Positions 35,261 through 44,507 of a stretch of 64,000 nucleotides of DNA are shown piece after piece. The first letter of the stretch is position 1. Each line of letters starts with the position of its first letter. The notes under the pieces were generated by a model. That model saw only the letters and a program-made list of their open reading frames with translations, had not been told where the DNA came from and ran no database searches. This DNA is from Streptomyces sp. NBC_00457 (GTDB lineage Bacteria > Actinomycetota > Actinomycetes > Streptomycetales > Streptomycetaceae). The stretch spans positions 10,664,001-10,728,000 of the forward strand of contig NZ_CP107905.1 in the NCBI RefSeq assembly GCF_036014015.1. The letters run 5' to 3'. Position numbers and translations under genes: made by a program.

Positions 35261-35408
35261 GGTGCCCGGTGAGGTCTCGCTGTCGGTCTGACCGTCTGAC
35301 GGTATGGCACCTGGTCCGCGGTGCCACGGTCCCCGCGTCCGCCCGTATTCTCTGATGGCCTGCCTACCGGTCGCTGCCGCCGATAGAGTCCGCCACGGAG
35401 GACTGACC

Positions 35409-36416
35409 GTGACGCGAATACCCAGACCGGCTGTAGCGCTCATGTTGGCTGCCTCGGCTGTCGCGATGACGGCGCTCGCCGGGTGCGGGGAGCAGAAGTC
35501 CGCGTCGGCGGTAAAGAGTCCGTCGGCGAGCGGGCCCACACCCGCACCTCACCCGGTCATTCATCTCAGTGCGGACGGCAACACCCTGGTCCCCGGGGGC
35601 CCGCCTCTGCCCCTCCACCTCTCCGTCGCGGGTCTCACCGCTGGGCAGGCCGAGCGACGCCATGTGGCGCTCTACATCGGGACCGTCCCTGACGAACTCC
35701 AGATCCGCGAGAACGGTTCCTGGCATGATGTGCCGTTGCAGTGGACCAACGAGCAGGACGACAACGGAGAGTTCGCCGCCATCGTGCCGCTGTCGTATCG
35801 CGGCAAGGCACGGACGGAGCTCGACTTCCGGCTGTTCACCGCTGACCAGCGCATCGACGACGTGGATGGAAAGGTTCCTGCCGTGACCACCACGGTGGCC
35901 GCGGAGATGGCCAAGGATGCCGGTTATGCGGATATCCACCCGGCAGCATCCGCGACGCGCCTGCGTTTTTCCGTCGACCCCACGCATCTCACCGTCAAGG
36001 TCCCGCAGATACTCCGGGCGACCGAGGGCGGGACGCCGGTGGAGTGGTACGTGCGGGTGCGCAACGCCGCGGGCAAGCTCACTCGCTCCCACCTCCGCAT
36101 CGCGATCTCCCTCGCCCCCGGAGAGATCAGCCAATCCATGCGACAAGTGCACTGGTCGATCAACCGCGAGGGCCGTTGGGCCGACCTGACAGGCCAAACA
36201 CACGTGGAGACGGACGAGTTCGAGCTCGAGCCCGGTCAATCGCGGACCGTGCGGATCCGCCTCGCTCTGCCGGCCGACGCCAAGCCAAGCAGGTCCGACG
36301 ACGTCGGCGCCGTACTGCGGGCGGCGGTCACGGCTCCTTGGTGGCCCTCCGACCCGGATCAGCCGTCGGGGGTCACGCACGACGCGGTGGCCACGAACAT
36401 TCTCATCGAACGCTGA
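35409..36416 (+). CDS. Lipoprotein with beta-rich ectodomain
   Basis: 335 residues. Lipobox LAGC after an N-terminal hydrophobic stretch (VALMLAASAVAMTA), then a Ser/Pro spacer and a long beta-sandwich-like ectodomain with no Cys. Near the middle, WHDVPLQWTNEQDDNGEFAA and later VEWYVRVRNAAGKLT suggest repeated Ig-like folds. GGAGG lies 8 nt before GTG 35409. It would be anchored to the outer face of the membrane. No family recognised. Confidence 0.75.
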   Translation: MTRIPRPAVALMLAASAVAMTALAGCGEQKSASAVKSPSASGPTPAPHPVIHLSADGNTLVPGGPPLPLHLSVAGLTAGQAERRHVALYIGTVPDELQIRENGSWHDVPLQWTNEQDDNGEFAAIVPLSYRGKARTELDFRLFTADQRIDDVDGKVPAVTTTVAAEMAKDAGYADIHPAASATRLRFSVDPTHLTVKVPQILRATEGGTPVEWYVRVRNAAGKLTRSHLRIAISLAPGEISQSMRQVHWSINREGRWADLTGQTHVETDEFELEPGQSRTVRIRLALPADAKPSRSDDVGAVLRAAVTAPWWPSDPDQPSGVTHDAVATNILIER

Positions 36417-36567
36417 CCTGAGAACGACAACCCCTCGTGGGCCGACCTGGCGCCTTACCAGACTGACCGGGGCGCGGGCCCGGAAGAGCGAAACGACGCC
36501 GGGCACGCCGCGGCAGGCCGACCTTGGGTCTGCCCCCGGAGGGTCGGACTGCATCACAAGGGTCCGG

Positions 36568-37119
36568 TCATCCACGTCGTCTCGGAGGCAGGTCGTCGAA
36601 AAGACCCAACTCGTCATCGTCGGGCGCCTGAAAGAGCTTCACATACTCCTCGAGCAGCTCGCGGCTGACCGGGACGGTCCCTGGCTCACCCTCCCGGCTG
36701 CGGACTTCGAGGCAGCGGCACAGCTCATCGATCGACACGGCAAGGTAGTGGAGTTCAACGGGAACCCCGAGTGCGCGCGCCGCCAAACGCTTGTCATCCC
36801 GCTCAGAACGCCCCCAGAAACCGAACTCCAAAATCACCGTCTGTCCGAGCCTCAGCAGGTCCTGGGCATGCTCCCAAAACCGCCCCTCAAGCCGGTCGCG
36901 CGTTCGTTCATCGAACAGATCGACACCGAGATCCGCCAGCCATTCGTCCGGACACAGGCGCACCGCTGGAATCTCTCTCGCCAGGCGTTTGGCCAGCGTT
37001 GTCTTCCCGGAGCCAGGAAGCCCGCACAGCAAGATCAGCCTGGGCTCGGGACTCGCATCCGTCAGGCGCCTCCACAGCACCACAGCAAGGTCATTCCGGC
37101 TCTCCCCGCATGGGGCCAC
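36568..37119 (-). CDS. P-loop kinase of the AAA_33/zeta-like type
   Basis: 183 residues. Walker A is LILLCGLPGSGKTTLAKRLA, Walker B-like VILEFGFWGRSERD, and a lid region with Arg residues (EVRSREGEPGTVPVSRE). These match small kinases such as zeta-toxin relatives and antibiotic-modifying kinases. GTG 37119 is the longest start; the domain itself begins about 25 residues later. It overlaps the tail of the SEL1-like fragment by 29 bp. No antitoxin gene is seen, so a toxin role is not supported. Confidence 0.7.
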   Translation of the reverse strand: MAPCGESRNDLAVVLWRRLTDASPEPRLILLCGLPGSGKTTLAKRLAREIPAVRLCPDEWLADLGVDLFDERTRDRLEGRFWEHAQDLLRLGQTVILEFGFWGRSERDDKRLAARALGVPVELHYLAVSIDELCRCLEVRSREGEPGTVPVSRELLEEYVKLFQAPDDDELGLFDDLPPRRRG

Positions 37120-37273
37120 TTCTCAATCTTGAGGCCACGCCGTAGCTGGTGGCTGCGTCGAGGTCGCCGCTCTCTGCCGCTCGGCGGAGCCAGGCTTCGG
37201 CAATCTCGCCGCGTCCCCTGAGGACGTCTCCGAGGAGGGCCGCCCGGGCATGGCAGGCAGTCCCCTTCCTCAT
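37091..37273 (-). pseudogene. Fragment of a SEL1/TPR-like protein
   Basis: 60 residues with one and a half SEL1-like repeats: LLGDVLRGRGEIAEAWLRRA followed by AESGDLDAATSYG. The start (ATG 37273) has no ribosome site and full proteins of this type are far longer, so it is probably the 3' end of a lost gene. Confidence 0.5.
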
Positions 37274-37361
37274 CGGCTCCGGCGTCAGGTCACTGCCTGC
37301 CGGGCCACGTCAGGTTGTCGATCAGCATTGCCAAGGCCGACGTCAACTCACATCAAAGAGC

Positions 37362-37373
37362 CTCATAAATGAG
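37362..37373. promoter_or_regulatory. Palindrome in an A+T-rich leader of the Tap-like operon
   Basis: CTCAT-AA-ATGAG is perfect and sits in a stretch (37320-37440) much richer in A+T than its surroundings. Nearby are AACTCA/TGAGTT complements and, at about 37426-37434, an extended -10-like TGGTATCAT. The Phd/YefM-like N-terminus of the downstream protein could bind here. Confidence 0.45.
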
Positions 37374-37461
37374 TTAGTTACCCCGAGAACGTTATGACTT
37401 AGCTGATCAAAATGAGTGGATTCTGGTATCATGGTGGGGAGTTGAGTATTTGGGAGGGTGC

Positions 37462-39987
37462 GTGAGTCAGGCGCCGCAGGCCGAGAACGCGGTGAACGCG
37501 ACCGAGGCCCGTAAGGATCTCTACGCCCTGGTCAAGCGTGCCGAGGAACACGGGGTCACGACGCTGATCCATAAGCGGCAGGACCGCGCTCTGCTCGCGC
37601 CGTTGGACCGGCTTCCGGCAGCCCGGCAGGCCGAGGCGTTCCCGTCCCACGTGTTGAGCGCGGCGCAGAAGGACTTCGGGGACCTCATCACGCGGGCGGC
37701 TCAGGGGCAGCCGCAGGTGCTCCGGCGGAACACCACGCCGGTCGCGATACTGCTCCCCGTCGACACCGCCTCAGGTGCCCTCTCGTCCGACACGGCCGCG
37801 CACACCGGCGCGGCGCCCGCAGGAGGTGCGGTGAACAGCCAAGGCAACCCGGACCGCGACAGGACGCCCCGCAGGCTCGCCACGCTCGGCGACGCCATCG
37901 GCTCCGTACTCACCTCCAGCCCGAGCGGCCCCACGTTCGGGCTGCCCGGGCTGGACGCCGCGACGGGCGGTCTGCAGCCGGGCCGGCTGATGCTCGTCGC
38001 GGCCGCCCCGAACGTGGGCGGAAGCCTGCTGGGGCTGGCTGCCGCACGCCAGACCGCGCTGGTCGACCACCGCAAGGTCCTGTACGCGGCGTCGGGTCCG
38101 AACCGGGCCGACATCTTCCGCCGGGTCCTCGCCGCGGAGACCGGCGGCGACTACCCGCGCCTGAAGCAGGGTCACCTCACCGAGCACGAGCAGCAGGTTG
38201 CCCAGCAGCTGCGCCAGAAGGCCTCTGTGCTGCTGATCGACGACGGCAGCGACCTGACCGCTGAGGCCATCGCGGAGACCGCCCCACACGTCGAGGATCT
38301 GGCGCTCGTGGTCGTGGACCGGTTCCAGGCCGCCCACAACGCCCGCCTGCCGCTGTCCGGGAACCGCCTTCCTGACGCCTCCCAGGTCCTGGCCGGTCTC
38401 GCGCGCTCCCTGCACGTCCCCGTACTCGCCATTGTGGACAGCGACGATCCCACGCTCCTGAGCCTGTTGGACGCCGACATCCTGGTAACGCTCGCGCCGG
38501 CCGAGGACCCCTCCACGGTCCAGGTGACGGTCGCGGAACGCGACTTCGGGGCGATCGGCTCGGCGTACCTGCGCCCCGACCTGCTGCACGCCCGCTTCCT
38601 CGACGCCGGCATCGCCCCCGCCAGCGGTACGGGCGGCGAAGGCCCTGCGCGGAGCCTGGCCAGTGCGGTGGAGCAGGAGCTGGCCGAGGCGGCGCTTCCC
38701 TACACGTCCGGTGCCCAGCAGGGGCTGCCAGCCTCCGTCACCCATGTACTGGCCGCGCTGCGCACCGCACTGACCGATGGCGACCAGGAAGCCCTTACGG
38801 AACTCGGGCCGTCCCTGGCCCAAGTGGCTGCGCCGCCGCTGCAACTACCGGACACCGCCGAGGGACGCCGCCTCGCTGCCGCGCTGCGCGCCTACGCCAC
38901 CGCCGGGAAGCCCGCCGCTGCCGCTCCCCAGTCCGGCGCGAGCACCGGGCACGTCCCGGACGACGCCAACGTAGAAGACACCGAGGAAGACGACGAGGAC
39001 GGCCTGGCACCGGGGGACGAGGAAGACGAGCCCGAGGACGCGGTCTTCCCCGCCCTCAGGATCCTCAAGGACGCGGTGGACCGCTCGAAGATGCACCCGA
39101 TCAAAGTCATCCGCCTTGAGGAGCGGGACAACGGTCCGTGGCCGCTGATCAGCGAGGACATGGACGGCGAGCCCCGCTGGGTCCACCCCGACGTCACCAG
39201 CACGCGCGTCGCCCACACCAGGGAAAACGGAAAGCGCGTCCGGCGCGACAGGCTCGACGTGCCCGACTCCTTCGGCGGCGGCGTGATGTGCCTGATCGAC
39301 CGCAACGGCAGCTACCCGTCGGCCTGTTCGGCCGTCCCTCTCGCCCCGAACAAGCTCCTGCACACCGGCGCCCTCGAGGCGTTCGACAAGACCCACGCCG
39401 GCATCTACCTCATCGACATCCCGCAGTGGACCCGCACCGACATGCCGCACCCCCTGGGCCGGATCATCGAGCGGCCTGACGATCAGGGCCGCGTGTGGGT
39501 CACCACCCCCCACATCAAGCAGCTCGAGAAACTCGTCCGCGACGGCCACCTCGGCGCCGCGCCGACCATCCACGACTCATGGACCGGGAAGGCCAACGAG
39601 TCCCTCTTCAAGCCCTTCTACGAGGCCACCCGCAAGGCACGGACCGAGCTCGTCCAGGTCGGCGGTGACCCCTACAAGGCGTACAAGACCCGGCTGTCCA
39701 TCGCCCTGCGGCTGCTGTGGCCCAAGCGGGAGGAACAACGCTCCCCGTTCTGGCGGCCCGACTGGCGCATGAGCATGGTCGCCGAGGCGTCCGTGCGTCA
39801 CTGGGCGGTAGCCTTCCGGGCCGTCCAGGACGGGCACACGCTCATCGCCCTGCGCAACGTCGACGCGGCCGTCTTCTGGACGCCTGACGGCACGCCGCCC
39901 GCCACGTACACGATCGGGACCGGCTTCGGCGAAGTGAAGGCCAAGTACATCCAGCCCGGCGAGATCATCCCCGAAGGTGACGACTGA
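37462..39987 (+). CDS. Phd-like / RecA-like / Tap-like multidomain protein
   Basis: 841 residues; GTG 37462 follows GGGAGG. Order: two Phd/YefM-like segments (NATEARKDLYALVKRAEEHG at about 13, LSAAQKDFGDLITRAAQGQP at about 67); a DnaB/RecA-like region (FGLPGLDAATGGLQPGRLML, then APNVGGSLL, lacking the Walker A Lys, near 182, and VLLIDDGSD); an Asp/Glu-rich linker; and a C-terminal 300 residues laid out like Streptomyces Tap: LIDRNGSYPSA near 611 (cf. VGVDINMAFAAAA), YLIDIPQW (cf. WLVDLSHI), FWRPDWRMSMVAEAS (cf. RPTWRPDIRAAVIAAA), RNVDAAVFWTP near 798 (cf. LSDCVVYPSP). The Asp-containing blocks recall family-B polymerase motifs. Tap acts in telomere replication; that role here is an inference. 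Confidence 0.65.
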   Translation: MSQAPQAENAVNATEARKDLYALVKRAEEHGVTTLIHKRQDRALLAPLDRLPAARQAEAFPSHVLSAAQKDFGDLITRAAQGQPQVLRRNTTPVAILLPVDTASGALSSDTAAHTGAAPAGGAVNSQGNPDRDRTPRRLATLGDAIGSVLTSSPSGPTFGLPGLDAATGGLQPGRLMLVAAAPNVGGSLLGLAAARQTALVDHRKVLYAASGPNRADIFRRVLAAETGGDYPRLKQGHLTEHEQQVAQQLRQKASVLLIDDGSDLTAEAIAETAPHVEDLALVVVDRFQAAHNARLPLSGNRLPDASQVLAGLARSLHVPVLAIVDSDDPTLLSLLDADILVTLAPAEDPSTVQVTVAERDFGAIGSAYLRPDLLHARFLDAGIAPASGTGGEGPARSLASAVEQELAEAALPYTSGAQQGLPASVTHVLAALRTALTDGDQEALTELGPSLAQVAAPPLQLPDTAEGRRLAAALRAYATAGKPAAAAPQSGASTGHVPDDANVEDTEEDDEDGLAPGDEEDEPEDAVFPALRILKDAVDRSKMHPIKVIRLEERDNGPWPLISEDMDGEPRWVHPDVTSTRVAHTRENGKRVRRDRLDVPDSFGGGVMCLIDRNGSYPSACSAVPLAPNKLLHTGALEAFDKTHAGIYLIDIPQWTRTDMPHPLGRIIERPDDQGRVWVTTPHIKQLEKLVRDGHLGAAPTIHDSWTGKANESLFKPFYEATRKARTELVQVGGDPYKAYKTRLSIALRLLWPKREEQRSPFWRPDWRMSMVAEASVRHWAVAFRAVQDGHTLIALRNVDAAVFWTPDGTPPATYTIGTGFGEVKAKYIQPGEIIPEGDD

Positions 39988-40559
39988 TGGCCGGACCCAC
40001 CGGCCGCGGAGGCTCCCTGGGCGCCGCCCTCAACGACCTCCTGCGCTCCCAAGTCACGCCCCGGCACCGGCTGTCGTCGTACACCGCCAAGCACTGGCAC
40101 GCCCAGCTCAGCCAGCTCACCGGAACCCACCGCGGATACCAGGCCCTGGAAGAGGCCAGCCTCGACGTGACGCCCAAGACCCTGCTCAACTGGCTGTCCG
40201 ATCCCGAGTACAACATCCGCCGCAGCTACCGCGACCTTATCCACACTGCGTACGAGAACGTCGCCATCGTCCCCGCTGACCCGATTCCGGACCACGTCAA
40301 GGACGGTCAGTTCGAGATCAGCGGCGTCGTCAAGACGGGCGACGACGAACGCGAGCGCGGCACACGGCGGGCCGCACCCCTGCGTATCGACGCGAGCAGG
40401 GGCGACTGGGGCGGGATCGAGGAACTCTGGGCTGCTGGCGAGCTCACCGACGACGAGTTCGAGGACCACTTCGTCGACGACGTCATTGTGGCGGACATCG
40501 GCGAAGGCACCGACGGATGGGAGTTCCCCGGAGGCTCGTACTCCGTCGAACTCAGGTGA
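39987..40559 (+). CDS. Small partner of the Tap-like protein, possible terminal protein
   Basis: 190 residues; ATG shares one base with the preceding stop (TGATG), so the pair is translationally coupled. The N-terminal half carries an HTH-like element (LTGTHRGYQALEEASLDVTP then KTLLNWLSDP), which is also where Tpg terminal proteins have theirs. The second half has GDDERERGTRRAAPLRIDA and an acidic end (FVDDVIVADIGEG ... WEFPGGSYSVELR), resembling in layout the DDARLR ... FTDIEHLEF tail of Tpg. Length is also Tpg-like (about 185). Similarity is weak and by eye; a different replication or regulatory role is possible. Confidence 0.5.
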   Translation: MAGPTGRGGSLGAALNDLLRSQVTPRHRLSSYTAKHWHAQLSQLTGTHRGYQALEEASLDVTPKTLLNWLSDPEYNIRRSYRDLIHTAYENVAIVPADPIPDHVKDGQFEISGVVKTGDDERERGTRRAAPLRIDASRGDWGGIEELWAAGELTDDEFEDHFVDDVIVADIGEGTDGWEFPGGSYSVELR

Positions 40560-40629
40560 CACCGCCGCTCGCTGAGCGCTCGGTGGCCCAGGGCCTCACC
40601 TCGTTCGAGTCTAAGCCTGCCCTGGCAGG

Positions 40630-40884
40630 TCATACGGCCTGCCCCTCGACCTTGCCCTGGACTGTCCAGGTCTTGCGCACGCGCTGGGGGCCGTCGGTCT
40701 CTTCGATGAGCCGGATCACCACGCCCGGGTCGGTGCCGTAGAGCCCGACCCACTCCGTGTACCGGTCCTGGGCGGTGCCCGGGACGGCCCACTCGCCCTC
40801 GACGGCCGGGCCGTATTCCTCGTTCCCTGTCAAGTCAGTGTGTTGAGGTTGAGAAGCTGTGTCACAACTCTCGCTGCTGGTCAT
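40630..40884 (-). CDS. Hypothetical protein, 84 aa
   Basis: Coding bias is consistent and the composition soluble (GNEEYGPAVEGEWAVPGTAQ, then RYTEWVGLYGTDPGVVIRLI). The ATG at 40884 lacks a ribosome site, so the start is uncertain. Convergent with the Tpg-like gene. Family not recognised. Confidence 0.5.
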   Translation of the reverse strand: MTSSESCDTASQPQHTDLTGNEEYGPAVEGEWAVPGTAQDRYTEWVGLYGTDPGVVIRLIEETDGPQRVRKTWTVQGKVEGQAV

Positions 40885-41261
40885 CGGGTTGAAGAAGCGT
40901 GACGGTTGGCGTGACGTTCGGCTGAGCGTCGCGGGAGGATCAACCCTTAAGCGGGACATGCGAACGGCCCGTGTCCTCAACCTGAGTGCTAGTGGTCGTC
41001 GCAACACCCCAGTTCAAGGGGTGCGATGGACTTCGAGATCCGCGAGGACAGGAAGTCGGGGGCTGCAAGCTGACCCAGGCCTCGATGCCGGCGCGCAGCA
41101 CCAATCCCGGGTCGGGACCCGTCCCGGCAGGCTTGCGCTACACCTAGGGATGTCGCCTGAGGCGGGAAACATCCGCAGCTACCGGCGGCGTGGGTGCCGG
41201 GGAATCTCCCGTGGCTCAATTCCCCGGCGCACCGGTCCGTCCTCTCGGAAAGGAAACGATC

Positions 41262-41729
41262 GTGGCGCGAACTTCGCGAATTGCGTTATTCGTCATGGCC
41301 TTGCTCGGCGTGACCGTCCTCAGCACGCCGGGCAACGCCGTGGCGGTCCCGGCACCGACGGCCTACAACACCTACACCCAGTTTCTGACGCACGAGCCAC
41401 GCAACGGCATGCCTGAAAGCTGCACCCAACGCCGGATCTATTTGGCAGACGGCGAGTACAGGTGGGGCGGGGAGATGAAGCCCGTGGCCTCCGGCGCCGC
41501 AGCCAGGGGCCTCTTCGTCGATGCGGGGTGGTACACCTGGCGGGACTGCCTGGACCCGAAACACAAGTACTACTCCCACAAGACGTCGCTGGCGCCCGAG
41601 GACTCCTCGGATTCGGGCCACACATACGGCTTCGAATGGCGCCTGCCGTTTTCCGGCACCTACACCTGGGGCTCGTCCCTCGAGCCGGTGGACATCGACC
41701 CGCGACCGAGCGCGGTGGCGCCGCGGTGA
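41262..41729 (+). CDS. Secreted hypothetical protein, 155 aa
   Basis: GTG 41262 follows AAAGGAAACG. Signal peptide VARTSRIALFVMALLGVTVL with cleavage near AVA-V, then a Trp/Tyr-rich domain with two Cys (MPESCTQRRIYLADGEYRWG and TWRDCLDPK). Ends ...VDIDPRPSAVAPR. No family recognised; likely extracellular. Confidence 0.7.
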   Translation: MARTSRIALFVMALLGVTVLSTPGNAVAVPAPTAYNTYTQFLTHEPRNGMPESCTQRRIYLADGEYRWGGEMKPVASGAAARGLFVDAGWYTWRDCLDPKHKYYSHKTSLAPEDSSDSGHTYGFEWRLPFSGTYTWGSSLEPVDIDPRPSAVAPR

Positions 41730-41961
41730 TCCTGCACTCCCGGCGCCCCACCTGCTGACGGGTGGTCACTCGCCGCTTGGTGTCCGCCGTTGTAACCGTG
41801 GGACATCAGGCGGAAGGCATCTCCGTCCATGGGTGCACGCACAACGCTCGGCTGGGAAACCCCAGCCGAGCGTCTCCCTAAGCTCCTGGCCACGGCCAGT
41901 TGATCGCTTATGTTGCAACGACCCCTGGAATTCGCCAACCCACCGGCGGGGCGCTCGTGCG

Positions 41962-42180
41962 TCAGGCGGCGGTAACGAAGGATGCCGGCTGGCGGGCGTC
42001 CGCCCACTGCCGGAGGAGCCGTTCATAGGCCGCGGTGCGTTCGGCGGAGGGCGGCTGGTCCAGGAGACGGCGTATGCGGTCGTTGAGCTCATCGAGGGCA
42101 GGCGTCCTGGCCGTGAGGCCGGGGAGGGTGGGGCATGGCGTCCACGGTACGGCGCGGCACTGACACAGGGCCGAAGCCAC
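41962..42180 (-). CDS. Small helical protein, about 72 aa
   Basis: The C-terminal 45 residues (LDELNDRIRRLLDQPPSAER, then YERLLRQWADA) form two amphipathic helices typical of small conserved Streptomyces proteins. The N-terminus before that has Cys and Pro and is not convincing; an alternative ATG lies in another frame, so the start is unsettled. Overlapping strand space is otherwise empty. Confidence 0.45.
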   Translation of the reverse strand: MASALCQCRAVPWTPCPTLPGLTARTPALDELNDRIRRLLDQPPSAERTAAYERLLRQWADARQPASFVTAA

Positions 42181-42234
42181 GCTGTTCTATTCTGTTCGAG
42201 GCGATGCCCTCGCCTGAGCAGAACTGACGCACCC

Positions 42235-42432
42235 ATGGCCACAGCCGTAGAAACCCCGGAGCAGCGCTACCCGTCGGCAGTGTGGGACTCCTCCGAGGAG
42301 GGGTTGTGCTGCAAGTGCTACGCGAAGTGCAAGCGCTACGGCAGCGGCGCCAATCCGCTCTGTCGCTCATGCTTCGTGGAGGCCGCGGCGAAGTGGGCAC
42401 CGGGCGTGCGGCAGCAGGGGTACAACGCCTGA
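42235..42432 (+). CDS. Small zinc-ribbon-like protein, 65 aa
   Basis: Contains EEGLCCKCYAKCKRYGSG followed by LCRSC, a CxxC...CxxC set suited to one zinc ion. ATG 42235; the leader lacks a clear ribosome site. A comparable Cys-rich small protein is encoded at 55738. Function unknown. Confidence 0.6.
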   Translation: MATAVETPEQRYPSAVWDSSEEGLCCKCYAKCKRYGSGANPLCRSCFVEAAAKWAPGVRQQGYNA

Positions 42433-42487
42433 CAGTCTGGACGGCCAGCCCCAGTGGGAGCGGGTTCGCTGTGGTGGCCGCGGGTGG

Positions 42488-43027
42488 TCAGGCAGGGCGG
42501 AGCTCTCGGAGCATGACGGCGAAGTTCGGAGAGTCCGGGAAGGGCTGGCGGTTGCCGACCTTCCGGTAGTTCCACGACTCGTAGAGGGTCTGCACCTTGG
42601 GGTGGTCGGGGTCGACCAGGAGGACGGCGAGGGCCTCCGGCCGGTTTTCCAGCAGGGCCATGTGCAGCCGCTCGGCCGTGCCGGTCTTTCGCCACTTCGG
42701 GCGCACCATGAGCTCAGACACGGAGAACGTCGAGTCATCCGCCGGCGCCGGGGCCACGTGCTCGCGCCACCACTCCCGGCCAGGGGTGGCCGGGGCGCCG
42801 TAGGCGAAGCCGACCGGTTCGCCGTCGTCGTAGCCGATGACGCAGGAGAACCCGGGGTTTCCGCCCCAATGGTCGACGAACCAGGGGAACCGCTGGTTGA
42901 ACTCGTCTTCCATCTCATCCGCGTACGCGTCCGCGTGCACATCAAGCAGAGTCTGCCGGATCTGCGGTAGATCGTCGTGCCCGTAGTGGCGGAGTTCGAC
43001 GGTTGCCGTGGTCAAGGGGTGCTCCAT
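42488..43027 (-). CDS. GNAT-family N-acetyltransferase
   Basis: 179 residues. The acetyl-CoA region is FSVSELMVRPKWRKTGTAER, where the usual Q/RxxGxG/A loop reads RKTGTA, followed by a long helix and VDPDHPKVQTLYESWNYRKV typical of the fold's end. The start overlaps the regulator's last 16 bp, so the pair is co-transcribed. The substrate could be a small molecule or a peptide N-terminus; nothing in the sequence decides. Confidence 0.82.
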   Translation of the reverse strand: MEHPLTTATVELRHYGHDDLPQIRQTLLDVHADAYADEMEDEFNQRFPWFVDHWGGNPGFSCVIGYDDGEPVGFAYGAPATPGREWWREHVAPAPADDSTFSVSELMVRPKWRKTGTAERLHMALLENRPEALAVLLVDPDHPKVQTLYESWNYRKVGNRQPFPDSPNFAVMLRELRPA

Positions 43028-44310
43028 TCAGTCCGGTAGCGGTCGATCCATTCGTGCGCGATGTGCTCGGAGGGAGCCAGGGTGATGAGGTCGCGCTGGA
43101 AGTCGCCGAGGGTTTGACGCATGCGGCCGGGGATCGGGTCACCGGCCATGATCTCGAACACCTCACCACTGGTGGTGACTGCTTGCTCCACATCCCCTTG
43201 ATGGAGTTGGGCGAGGGCGAGGCGCACGGTGGTGTTCGCGCGATTGCGGCGGTACCCCTCGGGCAAGGCAGCGAGCGCCCTGTAGGAAGCGGCCTCGGCT
43301 TCCGCCGCGTGCCCGACGACGTCCTGCACGATCGCGGTGATGGAGTACAGCTCCGCGGGCCCGTAGAAGGCCATCCAGATAGGCAGCGGGATCGACAAGT
43401 CCGCCTTGGCTATTGCGTCCTCGGCGTGGCCAAGGGAGCGCAGAGCTGCGCGGTGTTCCCCGGAGTGAGCGAGACCGATAGCAGTCCGGGCGTGGGCGAG
43501 GGAGGCATGCATCGGGCTGCGGCGGACGATGGACGTCGCCCGGGCTGCCTGGGCGGCGGCGACCGCTTCGGCGTAGTAGCCGCGCTGCCGGGCGAGCATG
43601 GCCCTCAGATTCCACACCTGCATGGTCATATCGGAGTCCTGGGCCATGCCTGCGAGGGTGAGCGCACGGTCGAGGTGTCGGCCAGCGTCGTCCGGCTGCC
43701 CGGCGTCGATCATGGACCAGGCGGCAGTTGCGGTGAAGTCCGAGGCGAGCGCGAAAAGACGTTGCCGCACGCGCTGTGTGGTGGACCGCTTCTGTAGGTC
43801 GATGGCTTCGTCAGCCCCCGCGAGGGCGGCCCGTTCGAGTGCGGTGTGTCCGCCGCGTTCCGCGTCCAGCTCGACGAGGTTCTCGACGGCGTCGCGGAGC
43901 CGGATCACGTCAGAGGTGCCGACGCGGGACGGGCGGGAGGCTGCACTGGCGAGGGGTACGGCGACGGCGGCGGCGGTGCCGGTGGCCGCCCCGACGAAAC
44001 GGCGGCGGTGCACTGAAGGGTCCTCCGGTGGTGCGGGTGGGGGCGTTGAGACGGTCTTGGCTTTCCCCCGAGGCACGAACCCTAGGGCCGTGATGGTGAG
44101 GCCGGTGATCATCTCCAACGCGATGCGCTGGCGCTCCTGCGGCCATTTGTTCTCGCCGGATAGCCACCGGAACACAGTCCGCTCCGACGTGGCGCCGGGC
44201 TTGCCGGTGAGGTTTTGAACGGCGACATTGACGGCGTCGGTCAGCTCCGCGACCGACATTCCGTGAGCCTTGAGCCAGGCGGCTAAGGCTTCGTTTCGGG
44301 TCTCCCCCAT
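43012..44310 (-). CDS. XRE-like HTH / TPR regulator (NsdA-like)
   Basis: 432 residues. An N-terminal HTH (EALAAWLKAHGMSVAELTDA ... SERTVFRWLSGENKWPQER) is followed by a hinge with a Tat/TM-like stretch (RRRFVGAATGTAAAVAVPLA), then a large TPR-like half. This plan is shared by NsdA-type regulators of development and secondary metabolism. It is divergent from the gene at 44508 and may regulate the RiPP region; the sensor ligand would be a small peptide or metabolite. Confidence 0.82.
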   Translation of the reverse strand: MGETRNEALAAWLKAHGMSVAELTDAVNVAVQNLTGKPGATSERTVFRWLSGENKWPQERQRIALEMITGLTITALGFVPRGKAKTVSTPPPAPPEDPSVHRRRFVGAATGTAAAVAVPLASAASRPSRVGTSDVIRLRDAVENLVELDAERGGHTALERAALAGADEAIDLQKRSTTQRVRQRLFALASDFTATAAWSMIDAGQPDDAGRHLDRALTLAGMAQDSDMTMQVWNLRAMLARQRGYYAEAVAAAQAARATSIVRRSPMHASLAHARTAIGLAHSGEHRAALRSLGHAEDAIAKADLSIPLPIWMAFYGPAELYSITAIVQDVVGHAAEAEAASYRALAALPEGYRRNRANTTVRLALAQLHQGDVEQAVTTSGEVFEIMAGDPIPGRMRQTLGDFQRDLITLAPSEHIAHEWIDRYRTEWSTP

Positions 44311-44507
44311 GGATTCACGGTAGAAGGTGCCGACTGCGTCGGAGGGTAAAGGGCAAGTCAATTCGTCAGTCTCGGCGCAGGCAGCCCGACCAACTTCGTC
44401 ATATACGACCCCTGGTGACGGTGGGTTAGCTGTTGTGCACGGCCCCGCAGAACTTCCCAACCTCACGTGCGATCTAGCGGGCACCGAGACGACGAAGAGG
44501 CCCCACC

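Noticed and set aside
36568..37119. Zeta-type toxin of an epsilon-zeta pair
   Set aside because: The P-loop kinase fits, but no antitoxin gene adjoins and the upstream fragment is SEL1-like.
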